From Tunicatimonas pelagia (lineage in GTDB: Bacteria > Bacteroidota > Bacteroidia > Cytophagales > Cyclobacteriaceae), in NCBI RefSeq assembly GCF_030506325.1, contig NZ_CP120683.1, positions 868,001 through 932,000 of the forward strand: a DNA stretch of 64,000 bases, read 5' to 3'. The position numbers and the translations under genes were made by a program. Position 1 is the stretch's first letter, and every line of letters starts with the position of its first letter. This document shows positions 17,700 through 27,001 of this stretch, piece after piece. The notes beneath the pieces were generated by a model. That model saw only the letters and a program-made list of their open reading frames with translations. It was not told where the DNA came from and made no database searches.

Positions 17700-19499
17700 T
17701 TACTGAAGTGCGCTTCGGAAAGCCTCAGACTCTTTGTAGTTAGTAAATACTAAATCGTTAAGAGCATACTCTCGCAAGCTAGGGTCAGCTTGCACTGCCG
17801 CGCTTAGTGCTTCGGTCATGCCACTTTCGTTTTGCAAGTAAGCGTTAGCAACTGCCACACCGTAGTGGGCTTTAGCCATACCACTTTCCATACTCAACGC
17901 CTCTTCAAAGCTAGTAATTGCGTTTTCGTAATTGTCAGTTAGTACCTGCGCCAACCCAAGGTTGAAAGAGTTTTCAGCAGCTTCGCTAGCATTAGAAAGA
18001 GCAGAAACCGCTTCTTGATACTCACCATTCATAATCTGGATAGCACCGCGCACACCATTCATACCTGCTCGCGCATCTTGCTCGCTAGGTTGCATACCAT
18101 TGGCTTGGTCAATCTCCTGCTTTGCTCGTTCAGTGTCGCCCCGTAGCGCGTAAACAATTGCCATGTTCGCATGAGCTTCCGCATTATCTTCCATTTGCAC
18201 CGACTGCTCCAGATTGGTGATTGCTTTGTCCAGCATATCGCCCATTTCTGACTCACTGGCTTCCATTGCTTGAGCAATATATACTGCCCCCAGGTTGTTA
18301 CGAGCAGCCCAGCTATCGTAGTTTTCTACTGCCGACTCATAAATGCTTTGCTTCTCATCTAAACTTGGAGTCAAGGTAGCTGAGTAAAGCATTTCCTCAC
18401 TTGAAAGGGAATCCGAACCGAAAGTGCCTTCGTAAATTTGCTTAGCAAAAGTAGCAATCTGAGAATCGGTTTTCTTTTCCTTAACAGTCAGAATGTTGGT
18501 CTGAGCAGTACGTAACTTAGGATAAATGTCAGCGAATACTTGACGGTAGGTAGGCAGTTGATGCAACTGATCTTCCTTCTCTTCAAACGATCCAGAACCG
18601 TTAATAATATTATTGTACTCGTCTTTCTCACTAGCTGAAATGCCGTCGTAGTTTTGTAAAGAATCGCGGAACTGCCCCCAATCCTCTACCACTGGCTTCA
18701 GAATAAACTCAATAGAATCGGCTGCTCCTTGATAATCGTACTTATCCATTTGCTCCCGATAGTATTCTTCAATTCGGCCAGCCCGATCTTCCGATAAGTT
18801 AGCGTTAACCCGCTCTGTACCTTCTGGTGAGTGAGTACCAGTAATAGTTACTGATCGGGTCACATTCTTTTCAGCCACAAAGTTACTGAAGCGGTCGCCA
18901 CGGTCGCTGCGAATCTCTGAGCGACGTAGAGCCGAGCTTCCTTGCGGGAAAAAGAAATTAACATTGGTGGGAATCAACTCTTCCTGATTGTTGTAGCCGT
19001 GGTTTCCGTAAGAAACGTAGCGAGGTGCTTCCACCAGCTTCTGCGTTACGATTAACCCCTCGGCCACTTGCATTTCGGGAGTTTCAGCAGTTTTGTCAGA
19101 ATTAGGATCAGAAGCTACGCCCTGAACCATCAGCATTCCGTTGTCCATAGCTTCGCCAGTGTAGTCAAATGAAAACTCTTGGCTTTGCTCAGGCTCCTGC
19201 TCGGCTCCGTTCGGAAAGTCAGCCGCCCGGAATTCTACACTTCCTACGTCTACGCGCTCATCGCCGTATTGGTAGAAGGTGTTTAAGGTGTAAATTTTGT
19301 CTTTCTTGAGCATCTTCAGCGGCAGCTTAGCACTCATGGTGAAGCTCACCGTACTGCCCTGTAATTCCAGAGGCGATGGCTCAACAGTAAGATTTTGTTC
19401 TTCTGCCATTTTCACCATCTTCTTGAGGGAATTACATCCCGTAAAAATCAGAAAATTGAAGAGTATGGCAGTTAATAGTAGCGATTTCAGTCTATTCAT
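17700..19499 (-). CDS. Lipoprotein with OmpA-like domain and C-terminal TPR repeats
   Basis: 599 residues. The lipoprotein signal (1-22) ends in FLIFTGC. A beta-rich N-terminal region (about 30-185) precedes an OmpA-like segment (about 185-260: FFFPQGSSALRRSE, ITGTHSPEGTERVNANLSEDRA), in which the peptidoglycan-binding fold appears loosened by a long insertion. The C-terminal half (about 385-590) has TPR units such as NAEAHANMAIVYALRGDTER and AKAHYGVAVANAYLQNE. It is probably a periplasmic or outer-membrane scaffold linking envelope and peptidoglycan. It has its own terminator. Confidence 0.75.
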   Translation of the reverse strand: MNRLKSLLLTAILFNFLIFTGCNSLKKMVKMAEEQNLTVEPSPLELQGSTVSFTMSAKLPLKMLKKDKIYTLNTFYQYGDERVDVGSVEFRAADFPNGAEQEPEQSQEFSFDYTGEAMDNGMLMVQGVASDPNSDKTAETPEMQVAEGLIVTQKLVEAPRYVSYGNHGYNNQEELIPTNVNFFFPQGSSALRRSEIRSDRGDRFSNFVAEKNVTRSVTITGTHSPEGTERVNANLSEDRAGRIEEYYREQMDKYDYQGAADSIEFILKPVVEDWGQFRDSLQNYDGISASEKDEYNNIINGSGSFEEKEDQLHQLPTYRQVFADIYPKLRTAQTNILTVKEKKTDSQIATFAKQIYEGTFGSDSLSSEEMLYSATLTPSLDEKQSIYESAVENYDSWAARNNLGAVYIAQAMEASESEMGDMLDKAITNLEQSVQMEDNAEAHANMAIVYALRGDTERAKQEIDQANGMQPSEQDARAGMNGVRGAIQIMNGEYQEAVSALSNASEAAENSFNLGLAQVLTDNYENAITSFEEALSMESGMAKAHYGVAVANAYLQNESGMTEALSAAVQADPSLREYALNDLVFTNYKESEAFRSALQ

Positions 19500-19637
19500 A
19501 AGATAAAAATTTGGTTAGTCAGAGTCGCGAAAATAGAATGATATTAACAATATTACAATTTTGGCGAAAAAATAGTTAATTTATGCCTTCAAGAACCAAT
19601 TTAGAACAATATTTGTTTGCTCTAAGTTTAAAAGATT

Positions 19638-19856
19638 ATGAGAAAACTACAGTATTTTTTGGAAAAACAAGCCTTTGGGGTTTGCACTAAGATAGGTAGC
19701 AAAATGGATATTCCAACGGCTACCATTCGAATGTATTTCATCTACGCTTCTTTTTTAACGTTTGGCTCTCCTATTCTCTTGTACCTAGGGATTGCTTTCT
19801 GGGTGAACTTCCGGAATCATCTCCGAAAGAGCCGTAATCCGATTTGGTACTACTAA
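19638..19856 (+). CDS. PspC domain-containing small membrane protein
   Basis: 72 residues. A PspC-like layout: FGVCTKIGSKMDIPTATIRMYFIY followed by one long membrane segment (about 35-58, FLTFGSPILLYLGIAFWV) and a short basic tail. Stand-alone PspC proteins are common in Bacteroidota and are thought to take part in envelope stress or membrane integrity. Its last 86 bases overlap the end of the convergent glycosyltransferase gene. Confidence 0.8.
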   Translation: MRKLQYFLEKQAFGVCTKIGSKMDIPTATIRMYFIYASFLTFGSPILLYLGIAFWVNFRNHLRKSRNPIWYY

Positions 19857-20877
19857 GCTGTTGAGCAAACGCCAAGTCTTGAAAATATTTTTTTCCGAGC
19901 AGGTACCGGGCAAATACCAATAATCCGGGCGATTGCACCGAAGAGACACCACCGACAGTTCTTATTTGCTCTACACTTACCCTTTCCCACTGGGGCAATT
20001 TTCCAATAAAATCTCGAGTAGCTCGTAACGCAGCCCCAGCATCCTGCGGTTTTTGTTGTCCCAAAAAAACTAACGCAGCCAGCAAATCCAGCCCCAATTT
20101 GGCGGGTAATTTCCAGAGTAGCCGAACAACCGATTCGTTTTTATAAAGCATCGCGGTACTGTTTCGAAAGTTTAAGTACGTTTTACGAGGGTTATTAGCC
20201 GACATGGTTCCTCCGCCTACGTGATATACCACACTTGCCGGTTGGCAGTATAGCTGGTACCCCGCTCGGTGCATCCGCCAGCATAGATCAATCTCTTCCA
20301 TATGAGCAAAAAAGTTGGAGTCAAAGCCACCCAGCGATTTGTAAACCTCCGTACGAACGAAAAAACAAGCCCCGGTAGCCCAGAAGATAGGTGCTACACT
20401 ATCGTACTGCCCGCAGTCTTCTTCCGTAGTATCCAGAATTCTTCCTCGGCAGAAGGGATAGCCCAGCGTATCAATGTAGCCGCCGGCAGCTCCGGCGTGC
20501 TCAAAGTAATTTTTCCGATGGTACGCCCGCACCTTCGGCTGACAGGCAGCAATAGAGCTATCTTGATCCATGAGCTTAAGCACGGGATCAATCCAGTGCG
20601 GAGTTACTTCCGCATCTGAATTCAGCAAAATACTGTAGGTATTCTCAATACGATTCAGTGCCTGGTTGTAGCCTTCGGCAAAGCCGTAATTTTCGGAAAA
20701 AGCGAAGACTTCTACGGAAGGATAATTTTCGCGCAGAAAATCAAGAGAAGAATCGGTAGAAGCATTATCAGCTACAATAATTCGGTGTCCTGAGCTGTAC
20801 GACACTACACTGGGAAGAAATTGCTCTAAGAAATGAACTCCGTTGTAGTTTAGGATGACAACTGCCGCTGGCTCCAT
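19771..20877 (-). CDS. Family 2 glycosyltransferase (rhamnosyltransferase-like)
   Basis: 368 residues. The GT-A fold begins VVILNYNGVHFLEQFLPSV, with ADNASTDSS (nucleotide binding), the DXD-like LLNSDAEV, and the acceptor-side ATGACFFVRTEVYKSLGGFD, then EEIDLCWRMHRAGYQLY. The C-terminal 100 residues carry a membrane-proximal helix. It transfers a sugar to a surface polysaccharide or lipid, acting on the inner face of the membrane; the donor cannot be told. It stands alone rather than in a polysaccharide cluster. The C-terminal 28 codons lie opposite the PspC gene. Confidence 0.9.
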   Translation of the reverse strand: MEPAAVVILNYNGVHFLEQFLPSVVSYSSGHRIIVADNASTDSSLDFLRENYPSVEVFAFSENYGFAEGYNQALNRIENTYSILLNSDAEVTPHWIDPVLKLMDQDSSIAACQPKVRAYHRKNYFEHAGAAGGYIDTLGYPFCRGRILDTTEEDCGQYDSVAPIFWATGACFFVRTEVYKSLGGFDSNFFAHMEEIDLCWRMHRAGYQLYCQPASVVYHVGGGTMSANNPRKTYLNFRNSTAMLYKNESVVRLLWKLPAKLGLDLLAALVFLGQQKPQDAGAALRATRDFIGKLPQWERVSVEQIRTVGGVSSVQSPGLLVFARYLLGKKYFQDLAFAQQLSSTKSDYGSFGDDSGSSPRKQSLGTRE

Positions 20878-20879
20878 GT

Positions 20880-21110
20880 AGATAATTCAGTTGTTTAGTT
20901 GTTGATTAGTCCACGGTCAATAGTCGATAGTCCACAGTTATCGGTCATTAGAGTTAGAAGGTTGAAGTGTTATGGTGTTAATGTCCAATTGCTCAATTGT
21001 TGAATGGTTATTAGTCCACAAGTATTCAGGTATTGGGAATTATTCATCAATCATTATTCATTAGCTCGTTGGTTCCATCAACAATCAGTTTTAAATTCCG
21101 GTCTCCGGTC
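20880..21110. repeat. Intergenic tract of short reiterated words
   Basis: The 231-base tract contains related near-repeats such as AGTCCACGGTCAATAGTCGATAGTCCAC split into AGTCCAC units, CAATTGCTCAATTGTTGAA, and ATTATTCATCAATCATTATTC-type words (21039-21060). The last word family also occurs at 12738-12760 and in variant form at 16600-16640. No ORF was seen. Confidence 0.5.
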
Positions 21111-21443
21111 TTAGGTAAAGTTTCCTAGGTCAAAACCGGGAATATTGGGAATGAAGCCTTCGGTCGACTGCTTCATGGTCTCTTTGGCTTTGGCGTCTAC
21201 TTCCTCCAAGGCTTTATTAACCGCAGCAATTACCAAGTCCTGCATCACCTCTTTATCTTCGGGTTTTATCAAGTCATTATCTATTTCCAGGTTGATGAGT
21301 TGCTTTTTGCCATTCACCGTAGCTTTCACTAGTCCGGCTCCCGACTCGCCAGTGGCAGTTACATCCCCTAGCTTTTCCTGGGCCTCTTTCATTTTTTCCT
21401 GCACCTCTTTCACCTTCTCCATCATTTTGTTCATATCAAACAT
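21111..21443 (-). CDS. YbaB/EbfC family nucleoid-associated protein
   Basis: 110 residues. Matches the family: a coiled-coil start (MNKMMEKVKEVQEKMKEAQEKL), then GESGAGLVKATVNGKKQLINLEID, the acidic DKEVMQDLVIAAVNKALEEVDAKAKE helix, and a C-terminal PGF motif. YbaB proteins form tweezer-like dimers that bind DNA and are often cotranscribed with dnaX/recR; here the gene stands alone. Confidence 0.93.
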   Translation of the reverse strand: MFDMNKMMEKVKEVQEKMKEAQEKLGDVTATGESGAGLVKATVNGKKQLINLEIDNDLIKPEDKEVMQDLVIAAVNKALEEVDAKAKETMKQSTEGFIPNIPGFDLGNFT

Positions 21444-21546
21444 AGCGTACTAATTGAAAATTGACAGTGGATAATTGATAGTTGTACCGTCACTAAACTT
21501 TGAGACGGGTACTGATTAAACGGGGAAGTGGGCGGGATGTTCTTGT

Positions 21547-23217
21547 TTAGCGGATATTGGGATTTAGCAAGACGAATTTTCCGTGCTGCGTAAATTGGTT
21601 TCCAAGCTGATCGGTTACATTTATCAAGTAAAGATACGTGCCCTCAGGAGCTCTTCCCCCGTTGTAGGTGCCATCCCAACCTACATCGAGCCGATCGGTA
21701 TGAAATATCAGTTCGCCCCAGCGATTAAACACCTCGAAGGTAATTGACTCGAGCAAAGAAGCTTGATACAAAAATATATCATTAAGACCATCTCCGTTGG
21801 GGGTAAAGGCATTGGGAAAATACACCTGCGCCCGAGCCGGTACTCGCTGGCATACTTCCTCACTCAATACCGACTCATTTCCGCATTCATCAGTATAGCT
21901 TATTTGGTAACAGTATTCCTGGTCAACCTCCACATTGCTATCGATGTAGGGAAATGATACATCCGGATCAGTAACCGAATCGTAGCGGACCACGGCTGCG
22001 CCTTCCTGCCTGCGGTAAATGTAGTACTGCTGAATATCACCCGTTGTTTCTGGCCACGTTAGCGTAATTGATACGTCTTGTAACCCAGCCGTGAGATTAG
22101 GAACTGCCTCCGGTACCGTGGTACTAATTGCGGTAAGAGAAATTGCTTCAGAGCGGCTCGCTCCTACTCCGTCATTAGCAACTATTTGGTAAAGATACGG
22201 TTGCTGACAAACTACATCTATGTCCTCATAGTTAGTAGGAACAGAAGTGACTAATACTTCACCATCCCGGAATATTTGATACTGATCGAACAAACCAGGC
22301 TCAGTTTGCCAGCTTAGGTTATTTTGTAAATCTTCCGCAATGGCCTCCAAAGCAATGGAGCAGATTTCATTAGAAGAAACGCTGTTACCCGGCTCGCAGG
22401 GATCTACTGCCACCACCACCATGCAGAAGTAATCTTCACGGGTGTTCCATTCGCCTTGTTCAATCACTAGTTCCGTAGAGCCAGGGGCTAGCGGATAATT
22501 GGTAGTAGTGCTTCCATCTTCTTCAGTTACTTGAAGCTGATAGCTTACATTTTCATCAGGCAAGCTGTAGGCCACGCGAATACTCGCCTCATCTAAAATT
22601 TCTACCTCCGATAAGGTGGCTACCGGAAAAGCACCTCCGGCAAAAGTGGTAAAAGCAGCAGCACTATCGGCACAACCTGAATTATCAGGAACATTAAATA
22701 GCCCTCGTACATTCACCGTGTACTCATCGTCATTAGCGTATTGATGAATAAAAGAAGGTTGGTCCGTATCTACTATTTCCAGCGGGGTGCCATCTCCAAA
22801 GTCAATTTCTAACAAATCGTAGTAATCATCCTGAATATCTACAAAAACTCGGTTTTCGGTACAGTTGAGTAGCTGAAACTGCGGAGTGCGGGGTTCTAAC
22901 ACTTCAATACGAACGCTATCAATTTGAGAGCCTAGTACCTGAATAATCAAATATGAACCGGGGATGGCATAGGTAGTATCAGTAATATTGGTGGGATTGA
23001 CCGGAATTCTATCTCCTGGACTGTAGTCAAAGTTATACACTCGGGGGCCACCCATTAGAGGGTCGCTCAAATCGGTAACTGTGACGGTTAAGGGCGCGCA
23101 GCCTCTAGTTTTATCTACTCCGAAGTTACCAGTTGGTTCGCTTTCGGTAATTTGGGCATTCGCTACTCCACTAGCTATCCAGCACAAAAGAAGTACGTAA
23201 AATCTTTTAATTGGCAA
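21547..23217 (-). CDS. Gliding motility-associated C-terminal domain protein (T9SS type B)
   Basis: 556 residues. A signal peptide (1-21, ending GVANAQ) is followed by a PKD-like segment (about 35-110, GCAPLTVTVTDLSDP; then EIDFGDGTP near 138). Two fibronectin-III-like domains follow (about 285-460), and the CHU_C sorting domain covers about 468-556 (VYFPNAFTPNGDGLNDIF, FEVFNRWGELIF, GWDGTYNG, GTYLYLINV). It is exported by T9SS and probably retained at the surface as an adhesin-like protein. Confidence 0.9.
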   Translation of the reverse strand: MPIKRFYVLLLCWIASGVANAQITESEPTGNFGVDKTRGCAPLTVTVTDLSDPLMGGPRVYNFDYSPGDRIPVNPTNITDTTYAIPGSYLIIQVLGSQIDSVRIEVLEPRTPQFQLLNCTENRVFVDIQDDYYDLLEIDFGDGTPLEIVDTDQPSFIHQYANDDEYTVNVRGLFNVPDNSGCADSAAAFTTFAGGAFPVATLSEVEILDEASIRVAYSLPDENVSYQLQVTEEDGSTTTNYPLAPGSTELVIEQGEWNTREDYFCMVVVAVDPCEPGNSVSSNEICSIALEAIAEDLQNNLSWQTEPGLFDQYQIFRDGEVLVTSVPTNYEDIDVVCQQPYLYQIVANDGVGASRSEAISLTAISTTVPEAVPNLTAGLQDVSITLTWPETTGDIQQYYIYRRQEGAAVVRYDSVTDPDVSFPYIDSNVEVDQEYCYQISYTDECGNESVLSEEVCQRVPARAQVYFPNAFTPNGDGLNDIFLYQASLLESITFEVFNRWGELIFHTDRLDVGWDGTYNGGRAPEGTYLYLINVTDQLGNQFTQHGKFVLLNPNIR

Positions 23218-23265
23218 ACCGCAACCGTTTAGGATAGTAACTGCTAACTGAGGGGTCTTATTGCC

Positions 23266-24657
23266 CTAACGGTCAGCTCGGTTAGGCGTGACCCGAAGGT
23301 GCTCAATAATAGCTTCTAGCGACAGAGACTGTTGTTCTCCGTTTCTAAAATTTTTCAGACTATACTCGCCACTCTCTAGCTCGTTGGTACCGATAACCAA
23401 GGCGTAGGGAATGCCTTTTTTGTCGGCGTAGCCAAACTGTTTCTTTAGCTTCACCGCCTCAGGATACATTTCAGCCCGAATACCTTCGCTACGCAGTTGA
23501 GATAGTACCGGAAGTACTTGCGATTGCAGTTCTTTGTCGAAATTAATGACTAACACCTGCGTACCGGTCTGACTCTCGGTAGGAAACAGCCCCAAGTCTT
23601 CCATTACATCGTAGATGCGATCTACCCCGAAAGAAATACCCACACCCGATACGCCGGGCAAACCAAATACTCCCGTCAGATTATCATAACGGCCACCGCC
23701 GCTGATGCTGCTACTGATCGTAGCATCCTGTACTTTAACTTCGAAGATGGTTCCAGTGTAGTACGACAGACCCCGCGCCAGCGTCAGGTCAAACCGAATG
23801 TGGCTTAGCGTAGAACCAAGCGACTGAGCCAGTGCTAGTATTTCCTGGAGCTCAGCAATGCCCCGCTGTCCGGTTTCAGAGTCACGCACAATTTCTTGGG
23901 CAGTACTCAGCTTTTCTGAAGTGCTGCCTTCCAGGTCAAAGATTGGTGCGATTTTTTGGATTGATTCGTCGGAGAAACCTCGCTCCTGTAATTCGCCAAT
24001 TACTTTTTCTTTTCCAATTTTATCTAATTTGTCAATCGCTACCAGTAGATCTGTTTCTTTGCCTTGGGCACCGATGACTTCTACCAGCCCGTTCAGAATC
24101 TGCCGATGGTTTAAGTTGATGGTATATTTCTCAATACCAAGCTGACCGAAAGCTTCTTCCAGCATTCGGATAATTTCCGCTTCACACAGTAAAGAATCGG
24201 TGCCTACCACATCGGCATCGCATTGGTAAAATTCGCGGTAGCGGCCTTTTTGCGGACGATCTGCCCGCCAAACGGGTTGAATTTGATAGCGCTTAAACGG
24301 AAAGGTAATCTCGTGCTGGTTCATCACCACGTAGCGGGCAAATGGAACGGTGAGATCGTAGCGAAGGCCTTTGCCCGCAATTTTCGGTAAGATAGCCGAA
24401 ACACCCTGCTGATAGTCAGTATCCGTTGTCTTTGCTAGAAAATTACCATTGTCTAAAATCTTAAATAGCAGTTGATCGCCTTCATCGCCGTATTTTCCAG
24501 TGAGTACCGAAAGGTTTTCTAAGCTGGGTGTTTCTAGCGGTTGAAAGCCAAATTTTTGGAAAACAGTACGAATCGTATCTAAGATATAGGTTCGTTGGGC
24601 CATCTGCCGAGGGCCAAAGTCACGGGTTCCTTTGGGTAAGGTTGGTTTATTACTCAT
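23266..24657 (-). CDS. hisS: Histidine--tRNA ligase
   Basis: 463 residues. A class II aminoacyl-tRNA synthetase with KGTRDFGP at the start, motif 2 (FKRYQIQPVWRADRPQKGRYREFYQCDADVVG read in parts), the histidine-binding LARGLSYYTGTIFEV, motif 3 (GGGRYDNL and GVSFGVDR-like GISFGVDRIYDVM), and the C-terminal anticodon-binding domain. It charges tRNA-His. Its start overlaps the end of the upstream Ig-like protein gene by 8 bases, so they are probably translated from one message. Confidence 0.97.
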   Translation of the reverse strand: MSNKPTLPKGTRDFGPRQMAQRTYILDTIRTVFQKFGFQPLETPSLENLSVLTGKYGDEGDQLLFKILDNGNFLAKTTDTDYQQGVSAILPKIAGKGLRYDLTVPFARYVVMNQHEITFPFKRYQIQPVWRADRPQKGRYREFYQCDADVVGTDSLLCEAEIIRMLEEAFGQLGIEKYTINLNHRQILNGLVEVIGAQGKETDLLVAIDKLDKIGKEKVIGELQERGFSDESIQKIAPIFDLEGSTSEKLSTAQEIVRDSETGQRGIAELQEILALAQSLGSTLSHIRFDLTLARGLSYYTGTIFEVKVQDATISSSISGGGRYDNLTGVFGLPGVSGVGISFGVDRIYDVMEDLGLFPTESQTGTQVLVINFDKELQSQVLPVLSQLRSEGIRAEMYPEAVKLKKQFGYADKKGIPYALVIGTNELESGEYSLKNFRNGEQQSLSLEAIIEHLRVTPNRADR

Positions 24658-26848
24658 TTATGTAAGGCGACCGATCGGGGTCGGGGTTGTAGTCGGAAAA
24701 TGTATTTTTAATATTTTTATCGCTAGCCCGGCGCGGGTTCTTCCAAGATGGATCAAGCTCCAGCTTAGTCACTTTGTCCAAGCTCAGTAGCAGAATAAGC
24801 TTCCGCAAATCTTCACTGAAACCGTTAGACCGACGGCTTGGCGACAGAGCGTACTTTCCAGCAAACAGATTACCCTGGGTTTGTAGTTCAATAAGCTTCT
24901 GGTTGATGTAGCTTAAATTTTCGTAAATATCGCTAGCATCTTTACCAATTACATTGCTGGCCTCCAGGCTACCGATGGTCATGGAGGTAGTACCGCCAAT
25001 GCCTGATACGTACGGCTGAGCATTATTGTCGTTGAGCACCACCGGCGAGAGCCCGGTAATTGCCCCCAACGAAGCCGTCGTAATGGCGCGGTGCTTCTTC
25101 CCTTTCCGGGCTTTTTTATATTCTTTTTGCAACGATTTTTGTCGATCCTTGAGCTGATCTATTAGGTTCATGGTTCGCACTAACCCCGTACGGTACTGGT
25201 TGTACAGTAGCTGGTCTTTTTCCACCAAATTCTCCGTATCTTCTACATGAACGCGAATAGTACGCTCCTGCCGTTGGTTCGATTTATCGATGGCAAAGAA
25301 AGTAACCCGATAGGTAACCGTATCTCCTGGTTCAACCAAAAGATCGTAACCTGGTTCCCACAAAAACTCCCACTGGGTAGGTTCATTCTGCCGTAATGCC
25401 GAGCGGGAAATTTGGTTGTTATCCGTTACAAAATCGAAATTTGTGATGTCATCATCCCCGTTAGGGTCGGATAAATAAAACTTAATATTCAGCGCCTCAT
25501 CTTCTTTTATCTTGTAGTAGCTCTGGTTAGGAACCATTGATATTATGGGCGGTAAATCCTGCTGAGTCACTTCAATACGAAGAATTCCCTGCTGCTGAGC
25601 CTCGTAGGGCTGATCTTCCACAATAAAAGGCAGCAGCAATGGCTCCCGCTGCAACCGATGGTACTGGTTCAGCGAAGGCGACCACTTAAGCTCCCCTTCC
25701 GAAGAAAGGGTCATTCCCTGGGGCATTTTAGATAGAATGGGTTTGAAAACTACCGGATCCTCATCCGGATCATTAATGGCGTTGGTCGCTTGCAGCGAGT
25801 AAACGTTTTCTCTTCCGTAACTCACGTAGAAGTTACGCATTTCCCCGATCTCCGGCGGTCGGTTCACGTGGTTAACCAGTAGGTTGATTGACTTACGGCT
25901 GGTTTCCCCGCTACGGTTACGTACCTCAAAGGCTACTGGGGCTGCCCGGGTATCGCTTAGCCGATCCACAAAATCATGAGATGGTCGCCAGTAAACATTG
26001 CCCGAATTATCGTAATCTATACCCAAATCATCAGCATTTACCACCCGATAGCTGTACGTACCATCGGTGCCGCCCCGGGCTGCCAGCTTGAAGGAGAGCA
26101 CCTTTCCCTCATCTACCACATTCCAATACGCACTACGAGGAAATAACAATTCTAGGCTGGCATCAGAGGATGTACCTTTCTCGCGAGCGGTAGCTGAGGC
26201 GGGTAATAATGCTATTTCGGCAATGGCCTGATCGCCCAGTTCTTTATCCCGCACCGTTAGCTTTATTTTGCCAGGCTCTTGCCGTAAAGCGGCAAATTGG
26301 CTTCGGGTAGGTTGCCACTGGAGTTGCCAACGGTTATCATCAGCTGGCTGAATTTTCATGCCATCGGGCAAGTTTTCAGCCTCAGCTTCCACTACGTATT
26401 TTTGGGAGTTGAGCGAAAGTGGGTAGGTATTCTGGGTATTGGATTGAATGAAAAATGGTTGCATCTCTGTAAGCGAGGGAATACGGATCGTATTCTGTAC
26501 AATAAAATCTACCGACTGAGTGGCCGTTTCGCCCGCAGCGGTAACCACCTTGAACGTAACCGGAACAATTCTGCTTTCTTCGCCCTGAATGACAATATCA
26601 AAAGCCGGAGTCCAGGTAACTGTGGCGTCAGTTATGGTAAGTCCCTTTGCCTCTTCACTTTCGTACTGAAAAGAATAGCTTTGGTCGCCACCCCCCGTGG
26701 CTTTCAGCATGAATTGCAGGGTTTTTCCCTCACTTACAGTATTCCAATTATTCTGATCCGGCAACTGCAGTTGTAGCTTCGTTTGCGCGTAAACAGAAAC
26801 CGATAGAAGAACATTGATGATACTTAGTATAAAAATAGCGTAATGCAT
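24650..26848 (-). CDS. Secreted protein with repeated Ig/cadherin-like domains, function unknown
   Basis: 732 residues from the ATG at 26848, which begins a good signal peptide (MHYAIFILSIINVLLSVSVYAQ); the open frame extends to 26923 and adds 25 charged residues. At least four related beta-sandwich units occur, with recurring phrases: WNTVSEGKTLQFMLKATGG and WNVVDEGKVLSFKLAARGG, ATVTWTPAFD/VYWRPSHDF/LKWSPSLNQ. The last 170 residues are helical with a basic coiled coil (about 565-590). This is the putative-Ig-domain style seen in Bacteroidota periplasmic proteins. The 8-base overlap with hisS suggests coexpression but not a shared role. Confidence 0.65.
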   Translation of the reverse strand: MHYAIFILSIINVLLSVSVYAQTKLQLQLPDQNNWNTVSEGKTLQFMLKATGGGDQSYSFQYESEEAKGLTITDATVTWTPAFDIVIQGEESRIVPVTFKVVTAAGETATQSVDFIVQNTIRIPSLTEMQPFFIQSNTQNTYPLSLNSQKYVVEAEAENLPDGMKIQPADDNRWQLQWQPTRSQFAALRQEPGKIKLTVRDKELGDQAIAEIALLPASATAREKGTSSDASLELLFPRSAYWNVVDEGKVLSFKLAARGGTDGTYSYRVVNADDLGIDYDNSGNVYWRPSHDFVDRLSDTRAAPVAFEVRNRSGETSRKSINLLVNHVNRPPEIGEMRNFYVSYGRENVYSLQATNAINDPDEDPVVFKPILSKMPQGMTLSSEGELKWSPSLNQYHRLQREPLLLPFIVEDQPYEAQQQGILRIEVTQQDLPPIISMVPNQSYYKIKEDEALNIKFYLSDPNGDDDITNFDFVTDNNQISRSALRQNEPTQWEFLWEPGYDLLVEPGDTVTYRVTFFAIDKSNQRQERTIRVHVEDTENLVEKDQLLYNQYRTGLVRTMNLIDQLKDRQKSLQKEYKKARKGKKHRAITTASLGAITGLSPVVLNDNNAQPYVSGIGGTTSMTIGSLEASNVIGKDASDIYENLSYINQKLIELQTQGNLFAGKYALSPSRRSNGFSEDLRKLILLLSLDKVTKLELDPSWKNPRRASDKNIKNTFSDYNPDPDRSPYINE

Positions 26849-27001
26849 ATCAAACTTTCGTTCGCCCGAACTTAGATGTTTCAGCAATCTATGCCAAAAA
26901 TCATTCCTTAATTTTTTTGTCATAAATAAGTAATCTTATCCATTGTTTTACGCACGATTATTGCCCTCAACCTTACATCTTCCTCAACAACCAACAACTA
27001 C

